From: Hemibagrus wyckioides | Lineage: Eukaryota; Chordata; Actinopteri; Siluriformes; Bagridae | DNA: 64,000 nt | Direction of reading: 5' to 3' | Assembly (NCBI RefSeq): GCF_019097595.1 | Contig: NC_080720.1 | Location: forward strand, 19,886,352-19,950,351 | Part shown: positions 47,736 through 60,725 of the stretch, piece after piece | How the letters are laid out: each line of letters begins with the position of its first letter | Numbering within the stretch: position 1 is the first letter of the stretch | Notes under the pieces: model-generated | What the model was told of the DNA's origin: nothing | Database searches by the model: none | Seen by the model: the letters and a program-made list of their open reading frames with translations, nothing else | Position numbers and translations under genes: made by a program

Positions 47736-49136
47736 AATCCAATTTCAGATGAACACAAAGATGCCATGTACAAAAATTCAGCTTAGTCTGACTTAAAGTT
47801 CCCTGAGAAACAGTGATCTGAATTTAACTTTACCCCCTATGGATGTCCTTGACCCAATCTTTTCAGACTTGCTCAGAACTCTGTCCTATATATATATATA
47901 TATATATATGCCAATTTTAGTGCAAATTCGTGCAGCCAGTCATGACTTACAGCTGTTTGAATAAACCATAAATCCCACTTAAATATGATTGCCATGTTGT
48001 AAATGTTGACAAAATCCTAAGACTAGCAAAAATCCTAGGACCACTTTGCAAATGTACGTTTTGCATTGTGCAAATTAAAGAATATTGATCATGGTGGAAC
48101 TGAATGGCCAGTGCCTATTTGGCCGAAGTTAAAGAATAAGAGCAGAAGAAAAAAAAATATTTTTATTGGAGCACTGGGCTCAACGGATTTATGCACAATG
48201 AGCCACCATGAGGTTTTTTCTAGAGCAGCAGTTGAGTTACTTCATAAATCTTAGACTATTTAGGTCTGTCTACTTAGAGTTTGAGCAAATTTGCATAAGG
48301 TAAAGCTTACTTTTACAAACTACTCAACTAATCAAGCAGAAGCACCACCCAACTAGGACTGACTGGCATGTTGAAGCCGTTTATTTATTTATTTTTTGCA
48401 TGAAAAAAATCAATCAGGCTCATCTCTTTCACCTGTCTGTAAGACCTATGCTGTGATCCGCCTAATGAAGAAAAAAAAAATACTGCAAAAAACAGAAACA
48501 AGAGGATTCCAAGCAAAATCAAACAAATTGCTTGGACCCCTAATTGTGTGTGTTATTTTTAGTTGCATAATGTGCTGATAATTTGGTTATTGATGCATGG
48601 TCACTGTCTGTACACTCTGGTTAATAATATGAGTGGGCATGCTGGCAGAGAGCTTAATGGCAGGCAACAGAAAAGCAGAAAATCTCTACTAGCATTATTA
48701 AGAGTGGTGTGGCAGAATGAGCCTGCAGCAAAAAAAAAAAAATGCTGAAATGTTTAAAGGATATTATATCACAGAAGGGCTGTGCACATTTGTACATGTT
48801 TTTGCTTAAAAGAAAATAAAAAATCTCAGTACCTTCAACCCAGAGTACAACCCAGGGTGTTTTTATCTGATTTTATACTAGTACATAGACCTGAAAGAAA
48901 CAGCAGTATTTGATTGCTAAGAGAAGGGGACTGTTTAATTAAATATGTCACTGTTCAATATCTCACTAAAGATGGCACAGATTATATGAATAGGTTATGT
49001 GAATATATGAGCATGTAAATGCATTAAAGATGAAGATTAACTTGAGTGGCTTTCTGTTTATGTGTGGATTTAATGTGCATTGGAAGTATATAGGTTGGAT
49101 TTTTGTTAAGGTATTAAGAGGTGCTCATGGAATATA
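47736..49136. other. Repeat-poor intronic or intergenic DNA
   Basis: A short (TA)n tract at 47887-47910 and A-rich runs near 48470 and 48730. No coding signal recognised. Confidence 0.45.
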
Positions 49137-49592
49137 CACTACCAGTCAAAAGTTTGGACACATCTTCTAATTCCATGGTCTGCTACTGATGCTCTGTAAA
49201 GCCTTCATAATGGCTCTAATCTGAGGTGCTGTTAATTGGTGATTTCTGAGGCTGGTAACTCTAAATGAACTTCTCCTCTGCAGCAGAGGTAAATTTTGGT
49301 CTTGCTTTACTGGGATGGTCTTCATGTGAGCCAGTTTCATCATGGTGCTTGATGGGTTTTGCAAATGCACTTGACAATACTGTTCTTGCAAGAACTATTC
49401 CAGAACACCTGACCTTCGTGTCTTAAAATAACAACTGACTGTTTTTTGTTGTCATTACATATGGATTACTTAAGTCCATGTGTGTTATTTCATAGTTTTG
49501 AAATCTCCAGTATTGTTCTAGAATATAGAAAATAAGTCACTAAACAAAAAAAATTGAATTAAAAGGGGTGTCCAAACTTTTGACTGCTAGTG
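49137..49592 (-). mobile_element. Deleted Tc1-like element, 456 bp, with both ends
   Basis: Ends CACTACCAGTCAAAAGTTTG and (right end, inverted) CACTAGCAGTCAAAAGTTTG are flanked by TA. Inside, the minus strand holds a fragment of the transposase N-terminal domain (LPLLQRRSSFRVTSLRNHQL, then TAPQIRA). The catalytic domain is deleted, so it is non-autonomous. Confidence 0.85.
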
Positions 49593-50942
49593 TATGAAAG
49601 CTCGGTATTGCAATCTGTGGAGGTTAAAAACCTATTAAAAAGGCTTAAACAAAAAATGAGGAGAGTTGAAATAAGGTAGCCTTGTATAGCTACTGTCCAA
49701 TCTTGCTTGTTCGTTTCATATTTGTATGCTAACTGACCTAGCTTCTGAATTGGTTATGTGTAATATTGATAATTTGCACATAATGGTTATGTGTTCTGGC
49801 CCGAGCCTGTTAGAAATAGGCTATTAGAAATACCGTTCCAGACTATGAGAAATAAAGGTAGCACATGCATATGTCTTATGTCTCAGGCTCTTGTGTTACA
49901 CAAGGCTAGCTCTCCAGACACAGGCTTAGCCTATGTCTGGCAAACCAACCCTGAGGGGCTGCAGTTTAGTAAGAGTGATTTGTTTCAGACAGATGTGCAG
50001 CCATTACTTTACTTGCACATGCATAATCATTTTTAAGTGTATTTTGTCATTTTAACTTATGTATTAACAATGAGGTAAGCCAGTTTTAAGTATCTAAGAA
50101 GATCTATTGTCTCATTTAAATATGATTTGGCTCCATTGTATGCAGATCATTCTTGTGTGTGTCTGTGTGTGTGTGTGTGTGTGTGTGTTTCATGCAAGAC
50201 TAAAAAGGAAATTAAAAGGAACAAAAAAAAAATCCATAATATTACTGAAAGGAATATAAATGAAAGGAAACCAGGATGCTTGCATTTGTGCTGCACCCAT
50301 GTCTGCTATGTAGTTTTTAATAAAGCTTGTTGATGGGGAGCCTACCGGATTACATTAAAGTAGATTTTCTGAATACAGATGTCTAAATTCCACCTATTCC
50401 CAATATCCTTTTTGAAAATTCCGCTTAAACCAGCTTTGAAAATGTCTTAGAGATCATCCATTTTTGATAACTGGTTAGAAGTTGATATAAATCATTGCAA
50501 TGCTCTTTGGAGCAGTGTTGTATAACATAGTGGCTGTTACTGACATTCTCTTGTAACCAGGCCACTTTTCTATAAGCTTCATTTAAGTGTGTTTCTGTGA
50601 CTGAGTAGAAGATCACCAGGTCTTTAGAAAATAGTCACGTTTTCCTGTTTGTTCATTTCACTAATGAGTACTAATTACAAAGTCATCACTTTGTAAGCAA
50701 AACCTTGACCTCTCCTGTGCAGCCTATACAAGGCCTCAGACACCAAGTTCTTGTCAACTTGAGTGACTCAGGTGTCCTGGCAGTCATATTCCTGGTCACA
50801 CAACCACCAATACATACATAGCCTTTCACTGTACTTCCTTTTATTCCAGACTACCAGGGTAGTATCCTTCAGAACGTGTGGAGGCTGTGTATTAATTTTT
50901 CAGAGAGGGTTTGTTGTCAGACATTAACAAACAGCAGTGATT
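49593..50942. other. Intronic or intergenic DNA
   Basis: A (GT)n microsatellite at 50155-50188. No exon or transposon recognised. Confidence 0.45.
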
Positions 50943-51256
50943 ATTGAGGAAGATATCATACTTTATGAGACAGAATTACTTAAAGTATTAATATTTCCTC
51001 TTATTGAGGATTACAGTCACTCAGAATGTTAATACTGCTTCGTTGAGGAAGAGAATCACATAGGGGTTGATCCCTAAGGATAGGGATTTAAGTCTCTCTT
51101 GTGGTGATATTGCTCTTTAGTGAGGATAGGAATTAGTCAGTATTCTGATACTTCTCTGTTAAGGGTAAGAATTACTCACGGTGCTGGTATTGTACTCTGT
51201 TGAGGATACGAATCACTCAGAGTCTTACTATTAAATTCTATTGAGGATCACTCAAA
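50943..51256 (+). repeat. Degenerate minisatellite, about 39-bp period
   Basis: The motif 'gttgaggata.gaatcactca' recurs near 51004, 51042, 51119, 51157, 51200 and 51239, mostly at 38-43-bp steps, and more weakly upstream. An old, diverged tandem array. Confidence 0.65.
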
Positions 51257-52831
51257 CTTACGATGAATCTCTCCACCAGCCTTTCTGGGAGTCTTCTGTT
51301 GTTACTACGTCCCTCTATGCATGTAGAACAACTAAGAACACCCCTTAAAGCAGAATACTGATCCAGTGCCTCACAGTGCATACACATGCCCTTGTCACCA
51401 ATGTTTTAGTCATATCGTTTTTGAGCATTCAGCCAACACTGGAATGGTCTGAGGAGCAGCATTCTCAGGGTTATCGCTGGAGTTGCCCTTTCCAATGTCC
51501 TTGCCTTGTAGAAAGTGTATGTTGTGAGTAAACTACATTTTTTGACAATTTTTATTATTGAGACAACTGTGAGGTCTATCAGAAACAGCTTTACACTCAT
51601 GGCCTCTTCTTGTTATTTACAGATTTTGAGATTCCACATGTGAGATCAGGAGCTCTGTCTGGCTTATGACTTTCTAGTGAGACTGTCCATACAGCAGCGA
51701 GCCAGTAAAGCTAACCGAAAGGGAATGTTCCAGCTTGACAGCAGCTGGAATTTCCCTCCTTTTTGGAAACAAAAGGCTTTTCTAGTCCAGTTATTTCTAG
51801 TAGATGCTTTCTAGTCAAGTAAATATTTCAAGTAGTAGTTTTTCCATATCTGGAGGACTCTGAAACTGTAAATCATACCCTGTTGTCAGTATGCTGTTGT
51901 CAGTGCTATGTTGTAATCAAGTGTCATTGTACTAACCAGGTAGAGGGGAGAACCATTATACTGTCCGCCATGTGATTTCAGAACTGACAGCAATGGTCTC
52001 GCAGCAGTTGCAGTAAATCATGCCTTAGAGGCTTCATTACAGTCTGTTCTGCCAAAAAATCACCTTCAATACTCTTTTGCAGTGTTTTTTATGTCCCTTC
52101 TTTGCTGGAATACTATGCCAGTATGAGCAAATACAATCTGTTATTTCACGGTTTTGCTCTTCCAGACAGAATGAGGTGATCATTTACTTCTTCCCGGGCA
52201 TGTGCACTAAAGAGCTGTCCAGAGACCAGCATGTCTAGTTATACTGAATGAAGGATTGAACTTTAATGCCTTAATGCCAGCTTGTACGACATTCGTGCTG
52301 CTGCTGTGCAGTGCTTCTGCTTTTCACTCCGATCCTCAGCCTGCTTCAATATCAAGTCACTTATAGCATATCAGGGTCCGTCTCTTCATGCAAGGCAGCT
52401 GTCCTTGGCTCGCTCTAGCTCTGTACGTCAGTACCCTTTTGCATTTCAGTTAACATCTCTTGCTTTATTCCAACTGGCACAGCTCTGATCTGTGCTCCAA
52501 TGCAGTGAGCAGTTGCTCTTCGCTGCACTGTGCAGTGGAGTTTTGTTTCTTACCCAGCAATGTGAAGGAGCTTACCTCCTATTCCTCATGAGCTCTGCAA
52601 CTGTGTCTGCTGTTTGCTTTATTCTATAACCTCAGCTGCTGAGGTTTAGTCTTTGTAGTTTAGTCTCACTTGTATGTTTCTTTAGATAAACCAAATAAAG
52701 ATGAATGAAAATATAAAATATTGTAAATGTAATAGTCAGTTGTTTATTGGCAAAAGTTTATTGGCAAAATCAGTCAAATATTAGAAAATACTGCCACATG
52801 AGCTCAAAGCTTTCTCCCTATGATCTTGCAG
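51257..52831. other. Intronic or intergenic DNA
   Basis: No family recognised. The 52270-52640 part is GC- and CT-richer than its surroundings and is followed by 'ccaaataaagatg' near 52690, which might be the end of a non-coding transcript. No frame looks coding. Confidence 0.35.
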
Positions 52832-52986
52832 GTTTCAGTAATAACAATAACAAGATCAAAGCATTCGAGCGCTATGGTCAGCATGTTGAATCCACTTCCT
52901 CACTTCCTCAACAAGACAAAAAGAGGAAAGAGAATCAGCATAAGAAAGTGAAAGTCTCCACACAGGAAATCACGGCCACCATGTAA
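52832..52986 (+). CDS. Candidate terminal coding exon, unassigned
   Basis: A good acceptor (ctttctccctatgatcttgcag, ending 52831) precedes an open frame in phase 1 that runs 51 codons to TAA. It encodes FSNNNNKIKAFERYGQHVES, then KKRKENQHKKVKVSTQEITA. It is hydrophilic, Lys/Asn/Gln-rich and of unknown family. The slc12a5-type exon at 44724-44868 ends in phase 1, so the two could join into a short alternative product; the phase agreement has a one-in-three chance of being coincidental. Confidence 0.25.
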
Positions 52987-53195
52987 CAACTTTGCTTTTA
53001 GTTCTCAGGAAAAATCAAGCAAATGGGAAAAACTCAACTAGCTCCAGCAGAAACCATCCTGGCGGTTGGAACAATAGGAAGTAGAAAAAAACGATCCAGT
53101 GTACTTATACTCATACTTATGTTGTAGCCAGCAGATTTTAATGGTATTTTATTTCAAAATAGTATTTTAATCAAGTTACCTAATTATCTAATACA

Positions 53196-54539
53196 CACTG
53201 AACAAAATTATAAATGCAACACTTTTGTTTTTGCCCCCATTTTTCATGAGCTGAACTCAAAGATCTAAGACTTTTTCTATGTACACAAAAGGCCTATTTC
53301 TCTCAAATATTGTTCACAAATCTGTCTAAATCTGTGTTAGTGAGCACTTCTCCTTTGCCGAGATAATTCATCCACCTCACAGGTGTGGCATATCAAGATG
53401 CTGTTTAGACAGCATGATTATTGCACAGGTGTGCCTTAGGCTGGCCACAATAAAAGGCCACTCTAAAATGTGCAGTTTTATCACACAGCACAATGCCACA
53501 GATGTCGGAAGTTTTGAGGGAGCGTGCAGTTGGCATGATGACTGCAGGAATGTCCACCAGAGCTGTTGCCCATGAATTGAATGTTCATTTCTCTACCATA
53601 AGCCGTCTCCAAAGGTGTTTCAGAGAATTTGGCAGTACATCCAACCGCCCTCACAACCGCAGACCACGTGTAACCACACCAGCCCAGGACCCCCACATCC
53701 AGCATCTTCACCTCCAAGATCGTCTGAGACCAGCCACCCGGACAGCTGCTGCAACAATCGGTTTGCATAACCAGAGAATTTCTGCACAAACTGTCAGAAA
53801 CTGTCTCAGGGAAGCTCATCTGTATGCTCGTCGTCCTCATCGGGGTCTCGACCTGACTGCAGTTCGTGGGCAAATGCTCACATTCAATGGCGTCTGGCAC
53901 TTTGGAGAGGTGTTCTCTTCCCGGATGAATCCCGGTTTTCATTGTACAGGGCAGATGGCAGACAGCGTGTATGGCGTCATGTGGGTGAGCGGTTTGCTGA
54001 TGTCAACGTTGTGGATTGAGTGGCCCATGGTGGTGGTGGGGTTATGGTATGGGCAGGCGTATGTTATGGACATCGAACACAGGTGCATTTTATTGATGGC
54101 ATTTTGAATGCACAGAGATACCGTGACAAGATCCTGAGGCCCATTTTTGTGCCATTCATCCACGACCATCATCTCATGTTACAGCATGATAATGCATGGC
54201 CCCATGTTGCAAGGATCTGTACACAATTCCTGGAAGCTGAAAACATCCCAGTTCTTGTATGGCCAGCATACTCACCGGACATGTCACCCATTGAGCATGT
54301 TTGGGATGCTCTGGACCGGCGTATACGACAGCGTGTTCCAGTTCCTGCCAATATCCAGCAACTTCACACAGCCAAGGAGAAGATGTGTTGCACTGCATGA
54401 GGCAAATGGTGGTCACGCAAGATACTGACTAGTTTTCGGACCTTTAGGCCTTTTGTGTACATTGTCTTAGATCTTTGAGTTCAGCTCATGAAAAATGGGG
54501 GCAAAAACAAAAGTGTTGCGTTTATAATTTTGTTCAGTG
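53196..54539 (+). mobile_element. Tc1-like transposon with long terminal inverted repeats, 1344 bp
   Basis: The roughly 95-bp ends (CACTGAACAAAATTATAAA...aaaaggcct) are inverted with few differences. TA follows the right end (54540-54541); the left flank reads CA, a decayed TA. Contains one broken transposase gene. Confidence 0.93.
53493..54430 (+). pseudogene. Broken Tc1-like transposase
   Basis: The frame starts MPQMSEVLRERAVGMMTAGM and reads through the HTH region (VHFSTISRLQRCFREFG). An internal deletion/shift near 53865-53915 moves the first catalytic Asp (LFPDESRFSLYRADGR) to another frame, then a TGA interrupts before VAHGGGGVMVWAG (about 54015). The later catalytic segments QHDNAWPHVA and SPDMSPIEHVWDALD are present. 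A second deletion near 54380 removes part of the C-terminus before CVALHEANGGHARY. Confidence 0.92.
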
Positions 54540-54541
54540 TA

Positions 54542-57500
54542 TGTTAACTTCTAATGAATAGTGTTAATTGGTATCATTTGCTGATTTTTGTGAAAATGTC
54601 ATGTTATAATCATAACTTTCAGAAAAAATAAAAATCTATATTTATTTTTATTTTTCTTAGTAAAATATACAGTAGTGAAAAGAAAAATTTGCCAAACTTG
54701 GAAGATATAAACTAATATCAATTCTAAAAACAATACAGAATCAAAAGAATTTTAAAATGGCATTGTCTCGATGTCAAACACTGAAATGCAAAGTCTGTAA
54801 ATCAAGATAAATATTTGAAAATCAAAATGCAGCTTTTTCCTACCAGCACTACGCTTTGTATTTTCACCTCATTTTCTCAATCGACCACAACACCGCCTTA
54901 CATTTTCCAAAAATGGCTGCAAGGTCAGGATGTGCTGCCAGAGGAACACTGTTGTTATAGCTAATGTTTTGTGTTTGAGCTGCATTATTATCATTGGCTG
55001 CTCTGCCTGAACTCTGTTTCAGGTCAATTGCTGCTTGAATACAAGCGAGTCTATTACCCTATTGGACATGTTAATTATTTGTTACACACAATGAATTGTT
55101 GACTAGCCAATGCTTCCTCACAATGGCTGTAAACTGGCTGTTTTCTGGCTGTGGCGTCTGTTTAATATCATGTTTAGAATTAAATGAAGCTGGTGGAGCT
55201 GGATTATGGCATAAGGGTTGACAGGTGATTGAGCTGTGAGGCTGACAGGCAACTGGTACTTCATCTGCCCATTTCAGCGGACTGCAAATGTATTAAAAGC
55301 ATTGCTGTGTTGAGGTGGAGAATAATCTCTCTTTGTCTAAACCTCTCTTTATCATGCTCTTTATCCGACTCTAATTTTTTACTAATTTATTACTAAGAGG
55401 TAGTAATTGGCCTTTCTATTTTTAATAGCAGATTTCAGTTCATGTCACACAATGGCTGTTGATTTCGTTTCATATGTAAATTCTCATCTGTTGAGACGAA
55501 CATGAATCTATGGTTCTGATTCACCAATAAAACATTAATCCTGTATTGGGGTTTGGCTTCAAACCTTAAAGCCAATTGCTTTAGTGCTTTACTTAATACA
55601 CCTCCATGCATCAATCTAAAAACTTCACCTGGTTTATTAATCTAAAACATTAATATTGCATGCAAGCATGTCATTAACTGTGTGCAATAACCACAGACAT
55701 TGTACCACATGACCACATCCATGGACCAGATGTGCTGAGAATCTGCATGAAACAAAGGCGAGAAACAATGTCAGAATTGTTTTTGTACTGAATATAAAAT
55801 TGCTGATTACTAATAAATGATGACGAGAGAGTCATAGCCGCACTTGTCAGGGACACATTACTAATAGAGCAGGCTTAGCAAGCCTTATTTACTTTACCAC
55901 TACTAATTATTTAACCAGCTGTTAATTTGGGGTCTTTCCATGAGAGTACCATTGTTTTGAGAAAAGCCGAGAACATGATTAATTAAATCACGTACATTGT
56001 GTCGCAAACCAAAGGGCGTGCCTGCAGCCTGATTAAATTGCCCTTTTAAATTAGTGTTCCAGCTGCTACAATGCCTTGTACTATGTATATTTGCATATGC
56101 CACAATATTATGATTGTACTGTGATTTTATTGCTGTGTGGCAGAGAACTTGTGCATGCCATGTATTACCTAATTATAGTAGCTGCCTGGATATGTGAGTT
56201 TTATCATAGAGGAGACACTGGATTATAGATGACGCCCTTACTGTGAATGGAGCTTAACAGATATTTTTAGAAAGTCTTTGGATCAGTTTCTTGCGATGTA
56301 TTTTATGAAATACATTGTTTGTGTGTCGCTAGTGCATGTTACACCTAATTTTAATGAAAAAAATAATAATTTATTAATGTTTATTAGTAATTAATATTTT
56401 AACTTTGGGAGAGTTGCTGAAAATGTGGCTACCCCTGTCTGCTAGATTACTGAAAGAATAATAAGTAAGGAATAAAACACAATGGTGTGCTGTTACAGAA
56501 CCGTGCAGTGATGGAGTAACGACACTCTGGAGCTGATTATTTTCATATAATTGCAAGGTGTTTTATTCCTCTTGCACCACAGCAATTTGCCATGAATTTT
56601 GTATGCATTATAGAATATTTCTATATTTTATATTATTAAAAAAAATTTAAGACCATCCACAAAACTATTTATTTCCTGTTGTTTTCATTATAGCAAACAT
56701 TTCCTTTGTATGAAAAACAAGTTCACAGATTGTTATTTGGATTTATTTACTTCCCTTTAGTCACTGTGTTTAGCTGAACAGTGCAGTTTTCTATGTCATA
56801 ATTGCTGGGGCTGATGGATAATGTAGTTCAGGATCTATTCTGGCATAACCAGGACAGTAATATGCTACAAGGTGAGGCATAATGAGCAGATTCTTTGCCT
56901 AATTAAAAATTCACTTGCCCAGAAGAACATAATTCTTTTTCATAGAAATCTTTGCTCCGCTTTCTAAATGCACCTTGCACCTCTTACATTTCAGAGGCGG
57001 AGTATATACAGTACATTTTTTTGCAGGAATCATTTCCCCTATTTATTTGCTGCTGTCGCCAGTCCTGGTTCATGAAAAACATAATTCAACATCAGAGGGA
57101 CTGCCTCCAGCTATAAATGATATGCTGCAAGCATACACTTCATAAATGAGGAAGCTGAATATTATTTGCATTATACCAATACGCAATATGCAGTGATGTT
57201 AATGTACCACCAGGGAACACACCAGCAATTAAAATGTCAGATTTGCTCTTTAGCAATGAATTGCAAGAAAACCTGCTTGTCACTTATACTGCTCTGTTTT
57301 CATTAGACAATAAAGCTTTCCTCAAAGCCATTCATGTCAATGTTATGGCAGCAATCTATTTAATTTCATGCCATTAGTTTTCAAGACACATCAAATGATC
57401 TATATAAGGTTATAGTATATAGTATATACAGCCTACATATTTGTCTTAAATATCTATATTATATATCTTTACATATACAAAAAGAGGCTTTAATATTAGG

Positions 57501-58555
57501 TGAATGCTAAACTGCAGCTTGATGATAAAATCACTTTTTAAAGCACAATTTTATCTTTTTTAAAACAGCAGGGGGCAGTTGTGTTCTGCAGAATTAAGTG
57601 GTCTTTGCATGTCAGTGGAAAAAAAAAACATTAAAGCACATCTCTGCCTTTCTTTCTCTGCGTCTGAGCTGGATATCAGGGGTTGGGTAAAGTGAGGGGG
57701 AAGGAATACCATCAGCATCAAGTAAAGCCTTCACAACCCTGTTACGTAATGCAGTGTCTTTATAAATGTAGAGAGGGGGGAGGAAAAGCGCTATCATGGA
57801 AATCAAGAAGTGAATTTCCACAATTCTGACAAATGTGTTCCCATGCTGTAATACCAACGCTGAGCACATCACTCCATATGAGCTGGATATATTTGGAATG
57901 CCTACTCTAATGTTTTAGCACCTACTTAATTATAAAGAAGAGTGTTACACCTGCTTTCCCTCCTTCGCCTCTGCTTCTCCTATATGTAAAAAAAAAAAAA
58001 ACATTCATTCTCTAAAACAGGCACTTAGCTCTTTTGTAACTCAACTGTAATACAAAAAAAAATCAGCATCATCAAGATGTGTTTTCCTTTGTGCTGTCTT
58101 AAGCCATTAAACGTTATTATTTTTCATTTCTCTACCATTATATCCTTATGAGTATAGATGTTGCTTTTGGTTTCATCATCATTTTCAGGCCCAGCTTAAG
58201 AAAAATCCCAAGAGCTATGGCTCTAAGACGCCACTGTTACATTCCTCTGCTTTTTTACAAAACAATGAGCTCCCAGAATTCCTCTGTTAGTCTGACACTT
58301 TTAAGTGTACCTTAATTTGTTTTCATTCTAAAACATATGTTTCAGGATTGTAGCACTACTCTTCACTGCAACCACTCAGATCACTCTGCTCTTACATTCT
58401 ACAGTGAAATGCACTTGGACCCAGATGGTGTTGTGTAATCTACAGCAGGTGGAGTAGAGGCTAGGAAAACTGCTCTGAGGTCACTTTTAATGATCGGACA
58501 ATGCAGGTCAGAGTGTCAGTGTGAGGCAGCAACAGTAACTTTCAGATATGGCAGT
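54542..58555. other. Repeat-poor AT-rich block, possible conserved non-coding DNA
   Basis: About 4 kb without a recognisable transposon. It is rich in homeodomain-type TAATTA/ATTAAT motifs and has balanced, non-simple sequence (for example 55000-55150, 56040-56200, 56740-56960). No coding exon recognised; the frames seen are short. Regulatory function is only inferred from the lack of repeats. Confidence 0.35.
57565..57578 (+). promoter_or_regulatory. CTCF-like motif
   Basis: ACAGCAGGGGGCAG matches the core CTCF consensus CCASYAGRKGGCRS at 13 of 14 positions. Single-motif evidence; occupancy unknown. Confidence 0.35.
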
Positions 58556-58559
58556 GCTC

Positions 58560-59200
58560 TTAATCTCCTAGCCCGGCGCAGATGAGCGATAGACAACAGT
58601 TGGCATTAAAGCCTCCAGTCGGATCACCTCTGCAATACAGCTCACCTCCATTACATTGTTAGCCTTAAATATGCAGCACCTCTTGTCTATGCATTTATCA
58701 TATCCTGTCTTGACTGTACTGCAATACCCCCTTTATTGGGCTAGCATCCAAAGACCGTAACCAAGCTATTATACAGTCATAACTCACATTACACCCATAC
58801 ACTGGCTACCTGTAGCATCTAGGATTCAGCACAAAATCCTGCTTCTGACCTTTAAAGCCCTTTCTAGCCACCTTCCTCCTTATCTAGCTGAGCTCCTCCA
58901 TCCTTACACCACAACACGGACTCTCAGCTCCTCTGATACAGGCCTCCTCACCGTACCATGTTTTCTCTTCTCCGTCATGGTTGGTAGATCATTTGCAATC
59001 ATCGCTCTAAATCTTTAGCATTCATATCCAGAGATCATCCAAAATATTACCTCTATCTCAATTTTTAGCACTTAGTTCTATGTTGTCTTATGTAGCTCTG
59101 TGGAGCACCAGGGTCCTGGAGGAATGTTGTTTCTACTGCATCAGCCATGTATGGTCAAAATGACAATAAAAAAAAACCTCTTGAGTTGATTTGACGATAA
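58560..59200 (+). mobile_element. L2/CR1-like LINE remnant, C-terminal RT end and 3' tail
   Basis: Frames within 58780-59000 give PYTGYL..-type HWLPVASRIQHKILLLTFKA, then PPYLAELLHPYTTTRTLSSS and DTGLLTVP, the standard C-terminus of fish L2/CR1 ORF2. It ends with 'ggtcctggaggaatgttgtt...gtcaaaatgacaataaa', a known LINE 3' end, and an A run. Confidence 0.85.
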
Positions 59201-59289
59201 AATCACAGCTTCAAAAACACTTATTTTGTCAGCACTTTGGCTCTTTCCCTAACAGCTGAAATACACTCCTCATTTGTTTGTCTTAGTCT

Positions 59290-59481
59290 CCATCTCTGGT
59301 TACGTCCTTGTCTGCCTGTATTGATCTGTTTTGTTTCTGTATTATCTATTGCTTGTATATTGTTGATTATTAGTCTTCTTATCTTCCTTAGCTTGGAATG
59401 TAAAAATGTCCTTGAGCTGTATAAAGTCATTATATAAATACAATTTATTATAATTATTATTATTATTATTATTATTATTAT
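59290..59481 (+). repeat. LINE tail and (ATT)n
   Basis: 'ccttgagctgtataaagtcattatataaatacaatttattataattattatt' is the typical end of a fish LINE running into an ATT microsatellite (59440-59481). Confidence 0.7.
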
Positions 59482-59989
59482 AAATGCTTGGATAAAATGA
59501 GGGTTTAAGAAGAGAGGCATTTCCACTCTATTTTAGTCTGTGTGATAAAGTAAATAAAAGAAATAATTAAAATAAAAGAAATGCCACTGGCTAAACATTG
59601 CAGACTATTAAACAGTGATTTAAACAGTGAGAAGACCTGGAAGTGGAACACTGCTGATTGCGTTCTGTAACTCAAGCCTTTCAAGCACATGCATTCAAAA
59701 TGAATACAATACCAGCATCAAACGTGACCCTGTTACGTCAGTATGCTGTTGGTACAAGTAGATCTTTTTTTCTATTACTCACTCACCTTCTTGACCTTTC
59801 TCTTTTCCCCCACTCACTGTCTATCCTTGTCTCATTGCCTGTACCTTCAGGCTTTTAGTGAAAATGAAATAGAGGTGAAGCGAATGTAAGGGTAAAGAGA
59901 ACAGTGAGTTGGGGAAAAAATGTTCTTTGTTCGATTCATGACCACGAACTAGAAGATATGTGCTACTGATATATGTTTATGTTTGAATC

Positions 59990-60180
59990 GAATTCAAATA
60001 AAAATTTTATTTATCACATACACAAACATACACAGGATGATATGCAGTGAAATGCTTTTTTTCCACTGTTCTTGATATAAAAATAGGGTCGGATAGAAAC
60101 ATTCTACAAAGGAAATTAATTCTAAGGTAAAAAATCAAAATAAGATACAACATATAGGGCATATAGAGAATAAATAAGAC
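59990..60180 (+). repeat. Dispersed teleost repeat ('gatatgcagtgaaatgctt' family)
   Basis: Second copy of the family at 33640-33830: 'ttttatttatcacatacacaaacatacacaggatgatatgcagtgaaatgctt' followed by an A-rich part. Confidence 0.65.
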
Positions 60181-60199
60181 AGTTATGCAATAAAAAAGA

Positions 60200-60725
60200 C
60201 AGTTCTTTTGGTGGAAATGCCTTGCTGTTATGAGAGGTCAGAGGAAAATGTCCAGAGTGATTCAAGCCTTCACTGTGAAGGATACAGTAACTCATATAAT
60301 CACTCTTTACAGCTGTGTTGAGCAGAAAAGCATCTCAGCATGCACAAAACGTTGAACCTTGAGGTGGACATGCTTCAGCAGCAGAAGATGAGTTGAGAAC
60401 AAGACTCTGAGGCTATCATGGGCACAGATTCTGCATAAACATTTTGGGGGTTTTGCACCATTCTGTGTAAACTATAGAGATTGTTATGTATGAAAATTCC
60501 AAGAGATCAGCAGTTTCTGAAATACCAAAAAAAAAACATTAGGCACGAACAACCAGGTCATGGTTAAAAGAAATCATACTTTTTCTTCATTATGATGCTT
60601 GATGTGAACGTTCATAACTAATGAATCTGCATGATTTTATGCATTGTATTACTGCCACATGATTGGCTGATTGGACAACTGCAAAAATAAGCAGGTGTAC
60701 AGGTGTTCCTATTAAAGTAGTATGT
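60200..60725 (-). mobile_element. Tc1-like fossil with an internal inversion
   Basis: 60440-60725 is the 5' end of the Tc1 family of 17560/46690 in minus orientation, ending 'ggtgtacaggtgttcctattaaagtag'. 60220-60430 is a later transposase segment in plus orientation ('gaggtcagaggaaaatgtccagag...gagcagaaaagcatctcagcatgcac...cttgaggtgga'). The two halves face opposite ways, so the copy has been inverted internally. Confidence 0.8.
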
